From assembly GCF_920888515.1 (NCBI RefSeq), contig NZ_CAKKTM010000326.1:1-36196 (forward strand): a stretch of 36,196 bases of DNA. The letters are read 5' to 3'. The position numbers were made by a program, and so were the translations under genes. Shown piece after piece: positions 1 to 7,945 of the stretch (the first letter of the stretch is position 1; every line of letters starts with the position of its first letter). The notes under the pieces were generated by a model. The model was not told where the DNA came from and ran no database searches. It worked only from the letters and a program-made list of their open reading frames with translations. The stretch comes from Protofrankia sp. CiP1_Cm_nod1 (GTDB lineage Bacteria; Actinomycetota; Actinomycetes; Frankiales; Frankiaceae).

Positions 1-4
1 CTAG

Positions 5-37
5 TCGTCGGCAGCGTCAGATGTGTATAAGAGACAG
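5..37 (+). other. Illumina Nextera read-1 adapter remnant
   Basis: These 33 bases match the Nextera transposase read-1 adapter exactly, ending in the 19-base mosaic end AGATGTGTATAAGAGACAG. Genomic sequence starts at about 38. Positions 1-4 are probably artefact too. Reading frames through it give the known contaminant peptides MCIRDR, MYKRQ and LYTSDAADD, so no gene should be called across it. Confidence 0.97.
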
Positions 38-156
38 GCCGGGCGGGTGCGCGCGGGAGGGGCCGCGGTGGCGGCCCACCCCCGGACGGGCGCGGCCGTC
101 GGCGTCGGTGTGGCGGTGGCGCCGGATGTGGCGCCGGATGTGGAGGTGGTCGACAT
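38..156 (-). CDS. Possible N-terminus of a Thr/Ala/Pro-rich protein, cut by the contig end
   Basis: An ATG at 156 on the minus strand follows GGGGAAGCAGG and opens a frame with about 40 genomic codons before it runs into adapter. The peptide starts MSTTSTSGATSG and is low-complexity Thr/Ala/Pro, with no recognisable domain. It would be transcribed away from the kinase at 397, with the AT-rich gap between them as a divergent promoter region. Low-complexity frames arise easily in GC-rich DNA, so this is a weak call. A 12-base unit (gcgccggatgtg) occurs twice in tandem around 120-143. Confidence 0.25.
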
Positions 157-184
157 CCTGCTTCCCCTTTCCGTGCGGAGCTCC

Positions 185-300
185 CCAAGGGAAAAGAAAT
201 CTTTCCGTTGATACCTTGAGATCATTAATATACTAGATCAAATTTCCGAGATCCAGAGAAATTTTTTTGCCCTACGTCGATAACGCCGAATGATCGACAT
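185..300. promoter_or_regulatory. AT-rich divergent intergenic region
   Basis: This stretch is far richer in A and T than the rest of the window (for example ttaatatactagatcaaa near 226-243 and a run of seven T at about 264-270). It lies between the possible minus-strand start at 156 and the kinase start at 397, so it is the likely promoter region. Several TANNNT hexamers are present, but no -35/-10 pair is convincing. Confidence 0.35.
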
Positions 301-396
301 AAGCCACCTGGCGCCGGCAGCGGGTGACGGGTATCAGGGAGAATCAGGTGCGCCAGCCGCCGGTGCCGCGGGTGGACGGCGTCCGAAGGGAGAAGC

Positions 397-2214
397 GTGC
401 TCCAGCCACTGTCCAGCGACGACCCGCGACAGATCGGGCCATACCGGCTACAGGGCCGGATCGGCGCCGGTGGCATGGGCACCGTCTACCTCGGGTTCGG
501 CGCGGACGGCCGGCCGGCGGCGGTCAAGGTGCCCTCCCCCGGCCTCGCCGACGACCCGGAGTTCCGCAGCCGCTTCCGCACTGAGGTCGCCGCCGCCCGG
601 CGGGTACGCGGCGGCAGTGTGGCCGCCGTCCTCGACGCCGACCTCGACGGCCCGCGCCCCTGGATGGCGGCCGAATACGTCGAGGGCCGCAGCCTGACCG
701 ACGCGGTGGCCGGGCGCGGGCCCTTCACCGGGCACCTGCTCGACGGGCTGGCGGTCGGGCTCGCCGACGCCCTGGTCGCCATCCACGCCGCCGGCGTGAT
801 CCACCGCGACCTCAAGCCGTCCAACATCCTGGTCACCTGGGAGGGCCCGAAGGTCATCGACTTCGGGATCGCGCGGGCGGCCGACTCGACCAGCCACACC
901 CGCACCGGCACCCTGATCGGCACCATCGTCTGGATGGCCCCCGAGCAGCTGCGGGGTGAGCGCGCCGGCCCCGCCGCCGACATCTTCGCCTGGGGCGCCT
1001 GCATGGCCTTTGCCGCCACCGGCCGCCAGCCGTTCGCCGGCGAACGGCCCGAGGCGGTCGCAGTACAGATCATGACCGCCGAGCCCGACCTCACCGGCGT
1101 CCCCGCCCACCTCGCCCCGGTGCTGGCCACGGCGCTCGACAAGGACTCGGCACGGCGCCCGACCGCCGCGCACCTCGTCGCCCGGCTCGTCGGGCACGAC
1201 GTCGCCGACGCCGGCGAATCCGTCCGGGCGACCGAGACCGCCCTGGCCCGCTGGTGGTTACTGACACCCCCGCCCACCTCGGCGCCCGCCGGGCCGCCGC
1301 CCGCCGCCGGGCCGCCGGCCGACGCCTACCAGCAGCCGTTCCAGCAGCAGTCCTATCCCCAGGCGCCCTACCAGCAGACGGCGCCACCGGGGTTCGGGCA
1401 CACACCGGCCCACCAGCCGCAGTGGGACCAGACACCGGCCGGCCATCACCACCCACCACACAACGCACCGGGCCATGGCCCTGATTACGGCCCCGGTCAC
1501 AGCCCCGGTCACAGCCCGGGCCCGGCGTACGGGCCGGTGCCGCCCGGCCCGTCACGGCCTCGCCGGCGCGGCCGGCTCGCCACCGTGGTGGTGGCGCTGC
1601 TGGCGCTGGCCGGCCTCGGCGGGGTGGCCACCGCGCTGACCCTGCGTGATCGGGATTCCCAGCTCAGCGCGCAGACCAGCGTGGCGTCACCGTCATACCC
1701 GCAGGTCACCAGCTCGGCCCGGACGTCGACGGCCCGCCGCAGCCCCACCGCGAGCCCACGCAGCGCCACCCCCACCCCCCTGGTCTCGCGCACCGGCACG
1801 CCGACGGCGGACGCGACGGCCGGGCAGCTCACCCTTGCCGAGGCCTCGAACATGCTCAACGAGCGCGGTTTCACCGTGACCGACCGCTCCGGCTTCGTGC
1901 GGGGACGGGCCCTCAACGTCCTGATCGGCAGGAAGGCGGACTCCCCGGCCGTCCCCCAGCAGTTCGGGTTCTTCTTCGTCGGCACCGAGATGATCGGCAA
2001 GGACTTCACCGACCCGAGCGCCGGCATCCGCGTCGCCACGGCCCGGGACACCGTCGTCGTGCTGCGCTACGCCCTGTACAAACCCGCGGACCAGACATGC
2101 TGCCCGACCGCCGGAACGGCCGACGTGACGTTCCGCTGGGACGGAACGAAGCTGAACGTGGACCCCGCGACGATCCCCCCGAGCGACCCCGCCGCCAACG
2201 GCAGCCGCCGCTGA
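397..2214 (+). CDS. Transmembrane Ser/Thr protein kinase with C-terminal LppP/LprE-like domain
   Basis: 605-residue Hanks-type kinase. The glycine loop GAGGMG is at 23-28, the ATP-binding Lys at 44, a likely helix-C Glu at 63, HRDLK at 136-140 with catalytic Asp138, DFG at 155-157, then an APE motif, so it should be catalytically competent. A Pro/Gln/His-rich linker (about 290-385, with PGHS repeats) leads to one membrane span near 392-413 and an extracytoplasmic region. The final ~120 residues, including GTADVTFRWDGTKL, resemble the actinobacterial LppP/LprE lipoprotein family, here fused as a probable sensor. The GTG start at 397 follows GGGAGA. It likely senses an envelope signal and phosphorylates cytoplasmic targets; the ligand is unknown. 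Its 3' end recurs as a remnant at 9586-9745. Confidence 0.93.
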   Translation: MLQPLSSDDPRQIGPYRLQGRIGAGGMGTVYLGFGADGRPAAVKVPSPGLADDPEFRSRFRTEVAAARRVRGGSVAAVLDADLDGPRPWMAAEYVEGRSLTDAVAGRGPFTGHLLDGLAVGLADALVAIHAAGVIHRDLKPSNILVTWEGPKVIDFGIARAADSTSHTRTGTLIGTIVWMAPEQLRGERAGPAADIFAWGACMAFAATGRQPFAGERPEAVAVQIMTAEPDLTGVPAHLAPVLATALDKDSARRPTAAHLVARLVGHDVADAGESVRATETALARWWLLTPPPTSAPAGPPPAAGPPADAYQQPFQQQSYPQAPYQQTAPPGFGHTPAHQPQWDQTPAGHHHPPHNAPGHGPDYGPGHSPGHSPGPAYGPVPPGPSRPRRRGRLATVVVALLALAGLGGVATALTLRDRDSQLSAQTSVASPSYPQVTSSARTSTARRSPTASPRSATPTPLVSRTGTPTADATAGQLTLAEASNMLNERGFTVTDRSGFVRGRALNVLIGRKADSPAVPQQFGFFFVGTEMIGKDFTDPSAGIRVATARDTVVVLRYALYKPADQTCCPTAGTADVTFRWDGTKLNVDPATIPPSDPAANGSRR

Positions 2215-2318
2215 CCCGGATCATGTTCCGGCCTGGCGGCCCTACCGTGACCGGGCGTCCGCAGCCGGCCGGGCCGTCGGTGGCGGATACGGGCTCCGGA
2301 GATGGCTAAGAGCCCCGG

Positions 2319-2337
2319 CCGGCACGCGGTGTGCCGG
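2319..2337. terminator. Hairpin between convergent genes
   Basis: CCGGCAC and GTGCCGG form a perfect 7-bp stem with a 5-base loop. It lies between the kinase stop (2214) and the serine hydrolase stop (2462), where a bidirectional terminator would be expected. There is no T tract, so the function is inferred. The rest of the 247-base gap shows no gene. Confidence 0.3.
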
Positions 2338-2461
2338 GCGCGAGGCCCTCGGGTCCCTGCGTCGCTCCTACCGGGTCCGCGTATGCCCAGAAGGTCCCAA
2401 CAGCGCGGGAAACCTGGAATCCCGTTTCCCAAACGGCGAGATATCCCATCGGCCGGTGGTG

Positions 2462-3724
2462 TCAGGAACGAGGTATCCCGCACAGAGCGTGGTCGGCTGC
2501 CGTTGCGAGCGCGGCCTCGGCGGCCGCGGGGGCGGGGTGGATGGTGCTGGCCAGGACGACCGTACGGGTGGTGTCCTCGTTCCAGAACGCCATGGTCTGG
2601 TATCCGAAAATGGCGCCGCTGTGGCCCCAGTTCGCTCCGCAGCGGTCCTGGACCCGTTCGATCCCGAGGCCGTAACGGAAGTCCGGGTCGGCGGGATTCT
2701 CTACCGTGGTGGTCTTCATCTCCTGGAGCATCCGGGCACGGAGCAACTCGCCGCCCATCAGGGACCGGTAGAAGTGGGACACGTCCTTGGCGCTGGAGAC
2801 GATGGCACCGGCCGCCCAGGCGTGCGAGGGATTGAGCCCGGTCACGTCGAACGGCCTGCCGTCGGCCGTGGGAACGAGGTCGGCCGGGACGTATCCGTGG
2901 GCGTAGTAGCCGGGTAGCTCCCCGGTGGTGGCGGGGAATGATGTGTCGGCCAGGCCCAGTGGCTTGAAGATCCGTCGTTGGAGTTCCTCGCCCAGCGGGT
3001 GGTGAGTGATCGATTCGACGAGCAGGCCGGCGACGATGTAGTTGGTGTTGGAGTACTCCCAGGCGGTACCGGATGCGAACGCACCCGGATGGGTTTCGGC
3101 GATGGCTACGAGTTCCGTCGGGGCGAAGACCCGATTCCGGACGATGCCCGCCACCAGGCTGGGGTCGGCTGTGTAGTCGAACAGGCCGCTGGTGTGGTTG
3201 AGCAGCTGTCGAACAGTGATCTTGTTTCCGTTCCGCAGCAGGCCTGGTAACCAGCGTTCCACGGGACGGTCAAGGGTGAGGCGTCCCTCCCCGACAAGCT
3301 GGAGTACCACTGTGGCTACGAACGTCTTCGTGATGCTGCCCACCCGTACCCGGGCCTGCGGCCGCAACGGCGCACCGGTGGCCAGATCGGCGACCCCCGC
3401 GGCGGCCTGGCGGATCCCACGGTGGTCCTGCACTCGGACCACCGCGCCAGGGACGCCGGCGGCGATGCCGTCGCTCAGCAGCGTGCGCAGCTCGGGGTCG
3501 ATCCTCGACGTGTCCGGCTCGGGGGCGGGATGCGCTGCCGTGCCGGCCAGGGCTGGTGCCGCCCCCGCCAGCAGGGGCGAGAGCAGAACGACGGTCGCGA
3601 GGAACGCAACGACCGGGAGGACCGTGCCAGAAGACTTCAGCCGATGTGCCCGGTGCGGGCCGCGCACGTCCGGTGAGCGGCGCCACGTGTCGGTTACAAA
3701 TTCGCGGAATGCATGCCATGTCAT
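2462..3724 (-). CDS. Secreted serine hydrolase, beta-lactamase/D-Ala-D-Ala carboxypeptidase fold (class C-like)
   Basis: 420 residues from the ATG at 3724, which has GGAG about 9 bases upstream. A longer frame to 3877 exists but would overlap the upstream gene. The three active-site signatures are in order: S130-I-T-K133 (nucleophile and general base), Y224-S-N226 and H368-S-G370. A hydrophobic stretch at about 34-60 ending near an Ala-rich segment looks like a signal peptide or anchor, so it acts outside the membrane. Family members are carboxypeptidases, esterases or beta-lactamases; the substrate cannot be read from sequence. It is third in a probable padR operon, 68 bp downstream of the membrane protein, so may be induced by the same envelope signal. 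Confidence 0.9.
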   Translation of the reverse strand: MTWHAFREFVTDTWRRSPDVRGPHRAHRLKSSGTVLPVVAFLATVVLLSPLLAGAAPALAGTAAHPAPEPDTSRIDPELRTLLSDGIAAGVPGAVVRVQDHRGIRQAAAGVADLATGAPLRPQARVRVGSITKTFVATVVLQLVGEGRLTLDRPVERWLPGLLRNGNKITVRQLLNHTSGLFDYTADPSLVAGIVRNRVFAPTELVAIAETHPGAFASGTAWEYSNTNYIVAGLLVESITHHPLGEELQRRIFKPLGLADTSFPATTGELPGYYAHGYVPADLVPTADGRPFDVTGLNPSHAWAAGAIVSSAKDVSHFYRSLMGGELLRARMLQEMKTTTVENPADPDFRYGLGIERVQDRCGANWGHSGAIFGYQTMAFWNEDTTRTVVLASTIHPAPAAAEAALATAADHALCGIPRS

Positions 3725-3792
3725 TGCGATCTCCAACGGTTTCGCCGGTATGACAGGCCGGATCCGCCTGGCTCCAGCGCCGGGCCGCGATG

Positions 3793-4383
3793 TCATGCCC
3801 GGCCGCCACTTCTTTCCTCTTCGACGGCCAGTGGGGCCTGGCGGCGCTGCCGCTGCCAGGCGGATATCAGCCGCCACATCCGTCCGGTGACGAAAGCCCC
3901 GGCGAACATGAGCACGTAGACCAGCGGGGTCCAGGCTCCCCCGACGGATGTATGCGTTCCGTCGAGATAGGTGAATGTCTCGTCGCTGATCAGATAGGGG
4001 ACCCCGGTCCAGCGGAAGGTGCCGGTGGCATGCGGGGCGATCGTGGTGATCCCGGCGTCGAAGGCGGTCCTTCCGGCGTGCTCGAGCAGCGTCATGAGGA
4101 CGTCGACGCCGAGAACGGTGACGGCCGCGGCGGTCCAGGACGGCCGCCGGGACAGCTCGCCGTACTCGGCGGCGAGGTAGCCGGCCGCGAGGATGCGCAG
4201 ATCACCGAGCTGGCGCACGGCCTGCCGGGCGCCGACGTCCTCGGCCGCGGCCCGCAGGTTGTCGCGCAGTTCCCGACGCCGGATGATCCGGGATCTACGC
4301 GGCAGGTCCTGCAGCCGGGCGTTCATCGTCCACACGGCGCGTTCGATACGCAGCCGGTCGAGAGTGCTCCGCGAGGTGGCCAT
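3793..4383 (-). CDS. HAAS-like/permease-prefix membrane protein paired with PadR
   Basis: 196 residues from the ATG at 4383, which lies one base after the padR stop and has GGAGG upstream inside padR. The N-terminal ~65 residues are charged and helical (LRIERAVWTMNARL then a RRELRDNL segment), like the HAAS or permease-prefix domains encoded next to PadR regulators. Three hydrophobic segments follow: around LGVDVLMTLLEHAG, the VPYLI region and PLVYVLMFAGAFVTG. Known PadR-HAAS pairs act as regulator plus membrane partner; a signalling role here is inference. Near-overlap with padR implies translational coupling. Confidence 0.7.
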   Translation of the reverse strand: MATSRSTLDRLRIERAVWTMNARLQDLPRRSRIIRRRELRDNLRAAAEDVGARQAVRQLGDLRILAAGYLAAEYGELSRRPSWTAAAVTVLGVDVLMTLLEHAGRTAFDAGITTIAPHATGTFRWTGVPYLISDETFTYLDGTHTSVGGAWTPLVYVLMFAGAFVTGRMWRLISAWQRQRRQAPLAVEEERSGGRA

Positions 4384-4384
4384 G

Positions 4385-4747
4385 TCAGGTGTCCTCCGTT
4401 GAGGTGGGCGGGTCGGGAAGGCGCCGGACAAGCACGGGGTGGACCACCTCGGCCAGTGACAGCCAGCTTGCGGTGCCTTCCGCCAGAGCCTGGGTCCCGG
4501 CCGCGGTCGACCGGTAGTACTTGCGGGCCGGGCCGGACCGGGAGGCGACCAGGCGCGCCTCCACCCGGCCCTCGCGTTCCAGGCGTGCCAGCGCCGGGTA
4601 CACGCTGCCCTCGCTGATGTCCGTCAACCCGAGCTCCCGCAGTCGCTGGACGACTTCGTAGCCGTAGGACTCACGCTCGGCGAGCAGCCGTAGCAGCAGC
4701 AACGACAGGACGCCCTTGAGGAGCTGGGGATCATGCGTCGGCGTCAT
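4385..4747 (-). CDS. PadR family transcriptional regulator
   Basis: 120 residues with the typical PadR winged helix: LLKGVLSLLLLRLL opens helix 1, then ESYGYEVVQRLRELGL, and the diagnostic ISEGSVYPALARLEREG followed by the wing (GPARKYYRSTAAG). It lacks the long C-terminal coiled coil of PadR subfamily 1, so belongs with the short PadR-s2 type that usually represses its own operon and adjacent membrane genes. It is first in a three-gene operon with the HAAS-like protein and serine hydrolase. A good promoter at 4754-4782 puts the transcript start at or next to the ATG, so the mRNA is probably leaderless. Confidence 0.93.
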   Translation of the reverse strand: MTPTHDPQLLKGVLSLLLLRLLAERESYGYEVVQRLRELGLTDISEGSVYPALARLEREGRVEARLVASRSGPARKYYRSTAAGTQALAEGTASWLSLAEVVHPVLVRRLPDPPTSTEDT

Positions 4748-4753
4748 AGATGA

Positions 4754-4782
4754 AAGCTAAGCCGAGTACCTGGCATTGTCAA
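4754..4782 (-). promoter_or_regulatory. Promoter of the padR operon (TTGACA-17-TAGCTT)
   Basis: On the minus strand TTGACA (4782-4777) is separated by exactly 17 bases from TAGCTT (4759-4754), which ends six bases before the padR ATG at 4747. The -35 is a perfect housekeeping-sigma match. The spacing predicts a leaderless transcript. A PadR operator would be expected to overlap it, but none was identified. Confidence 0.65.
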
Positions 4783-4937
4783 GTAGTAGGTATAAGCGAG
4801 ATAGGGCATGGAAGACCGGACACCGGACCGCATGCCGCCGGCGGCGCGCCGGAGAACACCGGAGAACAGATGCCGCGGCTCCACCGGACACGAGCCAAGC
4901 CGGGGAGCGTCTCGCTCCAGCACGAGGACGACTGGTG

Positions 4938-4973
4938 CGTGACCGGGCCAATAGCCGTGACCGGGCCAATAGC
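4938..4973 (+). repeat. Tandem duplication, 2 x 18 bp
   Basis: The unit cgtgaccgggccaatagc occurs twice with no gap (4938-4955 and 4956-4973). It ends directly before the ATG of a truncated flavodoxin-like remnant. It may be a slippage duplication or operator remnant. Confidence 0.85.
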
Positions 4974-5026
4974 ATGGCGTCGATGCCGACGCTCCTGATC
5001 GTCCACCACACGCCCCCGTCGTCGGG
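4974..5026 (+). pseudogene. 5' remnant of a flavodoxin-like gene
   Basis: From the ATG at 4974 the frame reads MASMPTLLIVHHTPPSS, nearly the same as the start of the intact flavodoxin-like gene at 31824-32288 (MVAMPTLLTVHHTPSP). Similarity stops after about 17 codons, next to the hicA stop at 5035. The rest of the gene is missing, so this is a truncated duplicate. Related remnants lie at 30511-30698 and 34264-34478. Confidence 0.7.
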
Positions 5027-5034
5027 CGCGGCTG

Positions 5035-5253
5035 CTACGGGGCGAGTTCGTCGATCGTCAGGCCGATGTCGCTCAGGATGCCCCGCAAGGTGCCCTTGGC
5101 CAGGTCGCGGTCGCTGTGTACCGGGACCGTCGTTCCACGCCCGTCCGGGTGACGCATGATGTGGTGGCTGCCGTTGACTCGCGCCACCTTGAAGCCGTGG
5201 CGCTCCAGCGCGTGGACGACACGGATGCCTCGGACGGAGGGAACCGGAGGCAT
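5035..5253 (-). CDS. hicA: HicA-type mRNA interferase toxin
   Basis: 72 residues with the compact dsRBD-like HicA fold. The core is LERHGFKVARVNGSHHIMRH, with the catalytic His inside GSHHIM, followed by VPVHSDRDLAKGTLRGIL and the SDIGLTIDEL end typical of the family. HicA degrades mRNA, stalling translation when not bound by HicB. Its ATG shares one base with the hicB stop (TGATG), so the toxin is translationally coupled to the antitoxin upstream. The longer open frame to 5406 runs inside hicB and is not used. Confidence 0.95.
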   Translation of the reverse strand: MPPVPSVRGIRVVHALERHGFKVARVNGSHHIMRHPDGRGTTVPVHSDRDLAKGTLRGILSDIGLTIDELAP

Positions 5254-5471
5254 CAGGCCGCCACGGTGACGGACAGCTCCCGAGGAACCCCGAACTCCTC
5301 GATCAGGCCGACGAGCGCCTCGCGGAGGTCGTCCAATGCCTCCTGCTCGGTCGCGCCCTCGCCATGGGCGCCCACACCTGGACGCAGCTGGGCATGCGCG
5401 CACCACACGCCGTCCTCGTCACGCTCGATGACGATCGGGACGGTGACCGTAGTCGTGCGTGACGCCGCCAT
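5253..5471 (-). CDS. hicB: HicB-type antitoxin
   Basis: 72 residues. VPIVIERDEDGVWCAHAQLRPG matches the HicB partial RNase H-like fold, followed by GEGATEQEALDDLREAL and a short C-terminus, with no obvious DNA-binding tail. It would neutralise HicA by direct binding. The ATG at 5471 is the first start matching family length; its ribosome-binding site is weak. The antitoxin-first order is the common one. A frameshifted copy lies at 35291-35480. Confidence 0.93.
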   Translation of the reverse strand: MAASRTTTVTVPIVIERDEDGVWCAHAQLRPGVGAHGEGATEQEALDDLREALVGLIEEFGVPRELSVTVAA

Positions 5472-5600
5472 ACGCCCACGATATCGCGGGCGCTGTCCTG
5501 GCACGGAACGCTCGCCACGGTCCGTGAAGCCCGCCAGGAACCCGGCACCACCGCCGCGGCGTCCCGGATGGCCCGGTTGAGGGCTGGCTACTGTGATCAA

Positions 5601-5950
5601 ATGGTTGCCGGTTCGCCCCGGGATGACGAAGCGCCGACGCCCGGCGCGGTCGCGGCGATGGCCGCCGGCAATCATGTGTGTCCGGTCTGGCGCAACGAGC
5701 TCGGTGGTCTCACCTTCGAGATGACGGGTCCTGCTGATCGACGTTTCGTCAGGTGGGCGCCGGCCGGCACCTGAACCTGACCGGCGGAAGCGGCTCGCCT
5801 GCGTTCAGCCGCGCCGTTCACGCAGGTTCCGTCGGTGCTCGACGAGAGGCGGGACGGGGCGGGCAGCTGACTGATCACAGCAGGTCTTCCGGGGCACAAC
5901 GCGGTCGACCCGGTCTGGAAAGCTGATCCGTTGCGCGACATCGAGGCTCG
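5601..5950 (+). pseudogene. Decayed aminoglycoside 3'-phosphotransferase-like gene
   Basis: One frame from the ATG at 5601 encodes successive blocks of an APH(3')-type kinase: VCPVWRNELGGLTFEM, RRFVRWAPAGT, AEAARLRSAAPFTQVPSVLD, then LITAGLPG and AVDPVWKADP. In-frame TGA codons at 5772, 5778 and 5868 interrupt it; the last falls where the family has Trp (GSW-LVT). The catalytic HGD and C-terminal half are absent, and similarity fades after about 5950. No function remains; it is a remnant of an antibiotic-modifying or small-molecule kinase gene. The 120 bases past its end hold nothing recognisable. Confidence 0.8.
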
Positions 5951-6070
5951 CGGAACGCCCGACACCCGTCGTGCAGATGCACCCTTGTTGTTGCACGGCA
6001 CGACGGGTGGTTACCGGGAAAGGCTCGGCGAGCCCAGTCGTCGGCATTGGCGGTATTCGATATCAGGTAT

Positions 6071-6889
6071 TTACACCTGGTACTGTCGCAGGTCCACGCC
6101 GCTGAGCTGGTCGTAGGTCCGCAGGCGCATTCGGAAAAGGCCGTTGTCGCCCCAGCCGGTGCCCCAGCTGTTTGCGTAGACGATCACGCTGTCGAACACG
6201 TTCCGCGTGTCGAGATCAACCCCGATCGCCTCGACCTCGTGGCCGCCGGCGACCCCGCTGGACCGCCATTTGGGGTCAGCGTCGATGAAGCCGGCGGCGT
6301 CCGGGTGGAAGAACGCCGCGTACCACGGCATTCCTTGCAGCACCGGGCCGTGCTGGAGCAGCTGCAGCAGACCGTAGGCGGTGCGGGCGAACCGATATCC
6401 CTTGATCGTGCCACGTGACTTGAGTACCTTGCAGATGGCCAGGCCGGACGAACCGGTATCGTCCGGTGGGTAGGTGCCGGGATAGCCGTCCACGACGGTG
6501 GCATCCTTGTACAGCGTGACGGCAAAGTCCTCCAGCGCCTTGCCGTTGCCCGCCGCGGGCAGAGCCCTACTGCCGACCGCGCTGTAGAAGGGTTCGGTGC
6601 CCAGCGCCCCGGTGCCGGCGTTCCCGGTGCACGACCCGAGCTCGCCCTGGTCGAGGATGACAATCCGGCGGTCCCAGAGCTGGTCCACCAGCTTCCCGGA
6701 CATCGCCGCGACATCGTTCTCGACCATGTACGCCAGACTTCGAGCATCCAGCCACAGGTTGCGGCCGAGCCGCATTCCCTCGTGGACCGTCTCCTCGTAT
6801 TTGCGATAAAGCAAGCCGCTTTCGAGTAAGCCATGAAGCGAGGCCATCCAGCCACCTCCGGTTGTCACGTCGGACGCGTTGATCATCAT
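6071..6889 (-). CDS. C1 (papain-like) cysteine peptidase
   Basis: 272 residues. The papain triad is visible: Gln81 and Cys87 in DQGELGSCTG, His217 in GGHEVEAIG, and Asn240 in YANSWGTGWGDNG. A YPPDDTGSSG segment followed by KVLKSRGTIKGY matches bacterial cytoplasmic C1 peptidases. There is no signal peptide, and no long prodomain like those of eukaryotic papains: only about 75 residues precede the active-site block. The ATG at 6889 is first; a shorter start at Met15 or Met39 is possible. It lies 163 bp downstream of a chagasin-like inhibitor gene on the same strand, suggesting the inhibitor controls it. Confidence 0.9.
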   Translation of the reverse strand: MMINASDVTTGGGWMASLHGLLESGLLYRKYEETVHEGMRLGRNLWLDARSLAYMVENDVAAMSGKLVDQLWDRRIVILDQGELGSCTGNAGTGALGTEPFYSAVGSRALPAAGNGKALEDFAVTLYKDATVVDGYPGTYPPDDTGSSGLAICKVLKSRGTIKGYRFARTAYGLLQLLQHGPVLQGMPWYAAFFHPDAAGFIDADPKWRSSGVAGGHEVEAIGVDLDTRNVFDSVIVYANSWGTGWGDNGLFRMRLRTYDQLSGVDLRQYQV

Positions 6890-7052
6890 TGACGACGCGC
6901 CACCGATGATTCTGACACAGCGGGACGCAGACGGCTGGCATTTCTACGACGTCTGCGGTGCGCCGAGTTCCGCAGCCGGCCGGTACTCGCCGCGCGTGCG
7001 CATGCACGGATTCCACCGCCGGCGAGACGGCCGCGACGGAGCAAAGAGAAGA

Positions 7053-7358
7053 TCAGTCCGCCACGTCGAGCTGAACGTCGAAGGTGTCGGTCACCTGGGA
7101 CGACCAGCTACGCTTCTTCACCAGCCGGAGCAGCACCGGGCCGGGCTGCAGCGGCTCGAAAGTGAAGATCCGCATGCCGCCGGCGCCACGCGGCTCGGTC
7201 GGGCCCTCGTAGCGGTCGCCGATCGCTCGCAGCAGGGCCGGGTCGGTCTGCGCCTGCCAGCGGTAGCCGGTGGTCGGCGTCTCCGGCAGCTCGCAGACCA
7301 CCGGCTCGCCGACCCGAACCGTCCGGCGCCTTCCAGCGTCAGCCTTCGCCAGGTACAT
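7053..7358 (-). CDS. Chagasin-like (I42) cysteine protease inhibitor
   Basis: 101 residues with the three inhibitory loops of chagasin: TPTTGYRW (NPTTGY/F-type L4/BC loop), GAGGMRIFTFEP (GxGG DE loop) and LLRLVKKRSW (RPW/F-like FG loop, here partly degenerate). The known family blocks papain-type C1 proteases by inserting these loops into the active site. It has no signal peptide, so unlike many chagasins it would act in the cytoplasm. It is directly upstream of a C1 peptidase on the same strand, making that protein its probable target. The longer open frame to 7477 has no family-like sequence upstream of MYLAKAD. Confidence 0.85.
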   Translation of the reverse strand: MYLAKADAGRRRTVRVGEPVVCELPETPTTGYRWQAQTDPALLRAIGDRYEGPTEPRGAGGMRIFTFEPLQPGPVLLRLVKKRSWSSQVTDTFDVQLDVAD

Positions 7359-7624
7359 ACGTCCAGTGTGCGTGCCTGCGTCCGCCCCCGGCTACCACGA
7401 ATGCGTGTCCCTCTCATTACGGATCTGGTATTGACGCATGCTCTGTATACCTTTCTATGGGCACGGTGGCGATACAACTGGCGCGGTTCGAGCAGTGGCG
7501 ACGATCACGAGCGGTTGCGCTGGAAGCCTCCGGGCGGCTCGTTGACGGTTCTCGGCGAGGTCGCCGCCGCCCGCGAGGAATGCCGGAAGCTCGGCGGCGC
7601 CATGGTGCGGGCGGTGTTGGTGTC

Positions 7625-7744
7625 GGACCGGCCGGCCTTCAGGCCGGCGCGATGCCTGGTGATGATGAAGAGTGCGTAGTCGATACCCACGCCGAGGCCG
7701 ATGAGGGCGCCGAGCGTCAGGGCGAGACCGGCGATTCGGAGCAT
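7625..7744 (-). pseudogene. Fragment of an MMPL/RND-type transporter gene
   Basis: The frame reads LGALIGLGVGIDYALFIITRHR, then AGLKAGRSDTNTA, the highly conserved membrane segment of MMPL family exporters that carries the GxGxDY motif. Only ~40 codons of a gene normally over 700 codons long remain. After this the frame (down to 7505) loses family resemblance. No promoter or partner is apparent. Confidence 0.75.
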
Positions 7745-7945
7745 GGCACTGAGACGAGGACCCGCCGCGGGCGTGAGTGACTCGGCGGTGACTTCACGGG
7801 GAAGCCGGATGAAACACGTAGAGCCATGCGGCCGCCCCGAGGAAGTATGGCTCTCCTGACGTCACAGCGGGTCGCTGATCGTCGATCACGGTAGGCTGGC
7901 ACGCAGAGGACGCGCCACCGCGGGACCGTGGAGGGGAAGGACCGG

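Noticed and set aside
21-236. Short reading frames through the left end (starting MCIRDR and MYKRQ)
   Set aside because: They begin inside sequencing adapter sequence.
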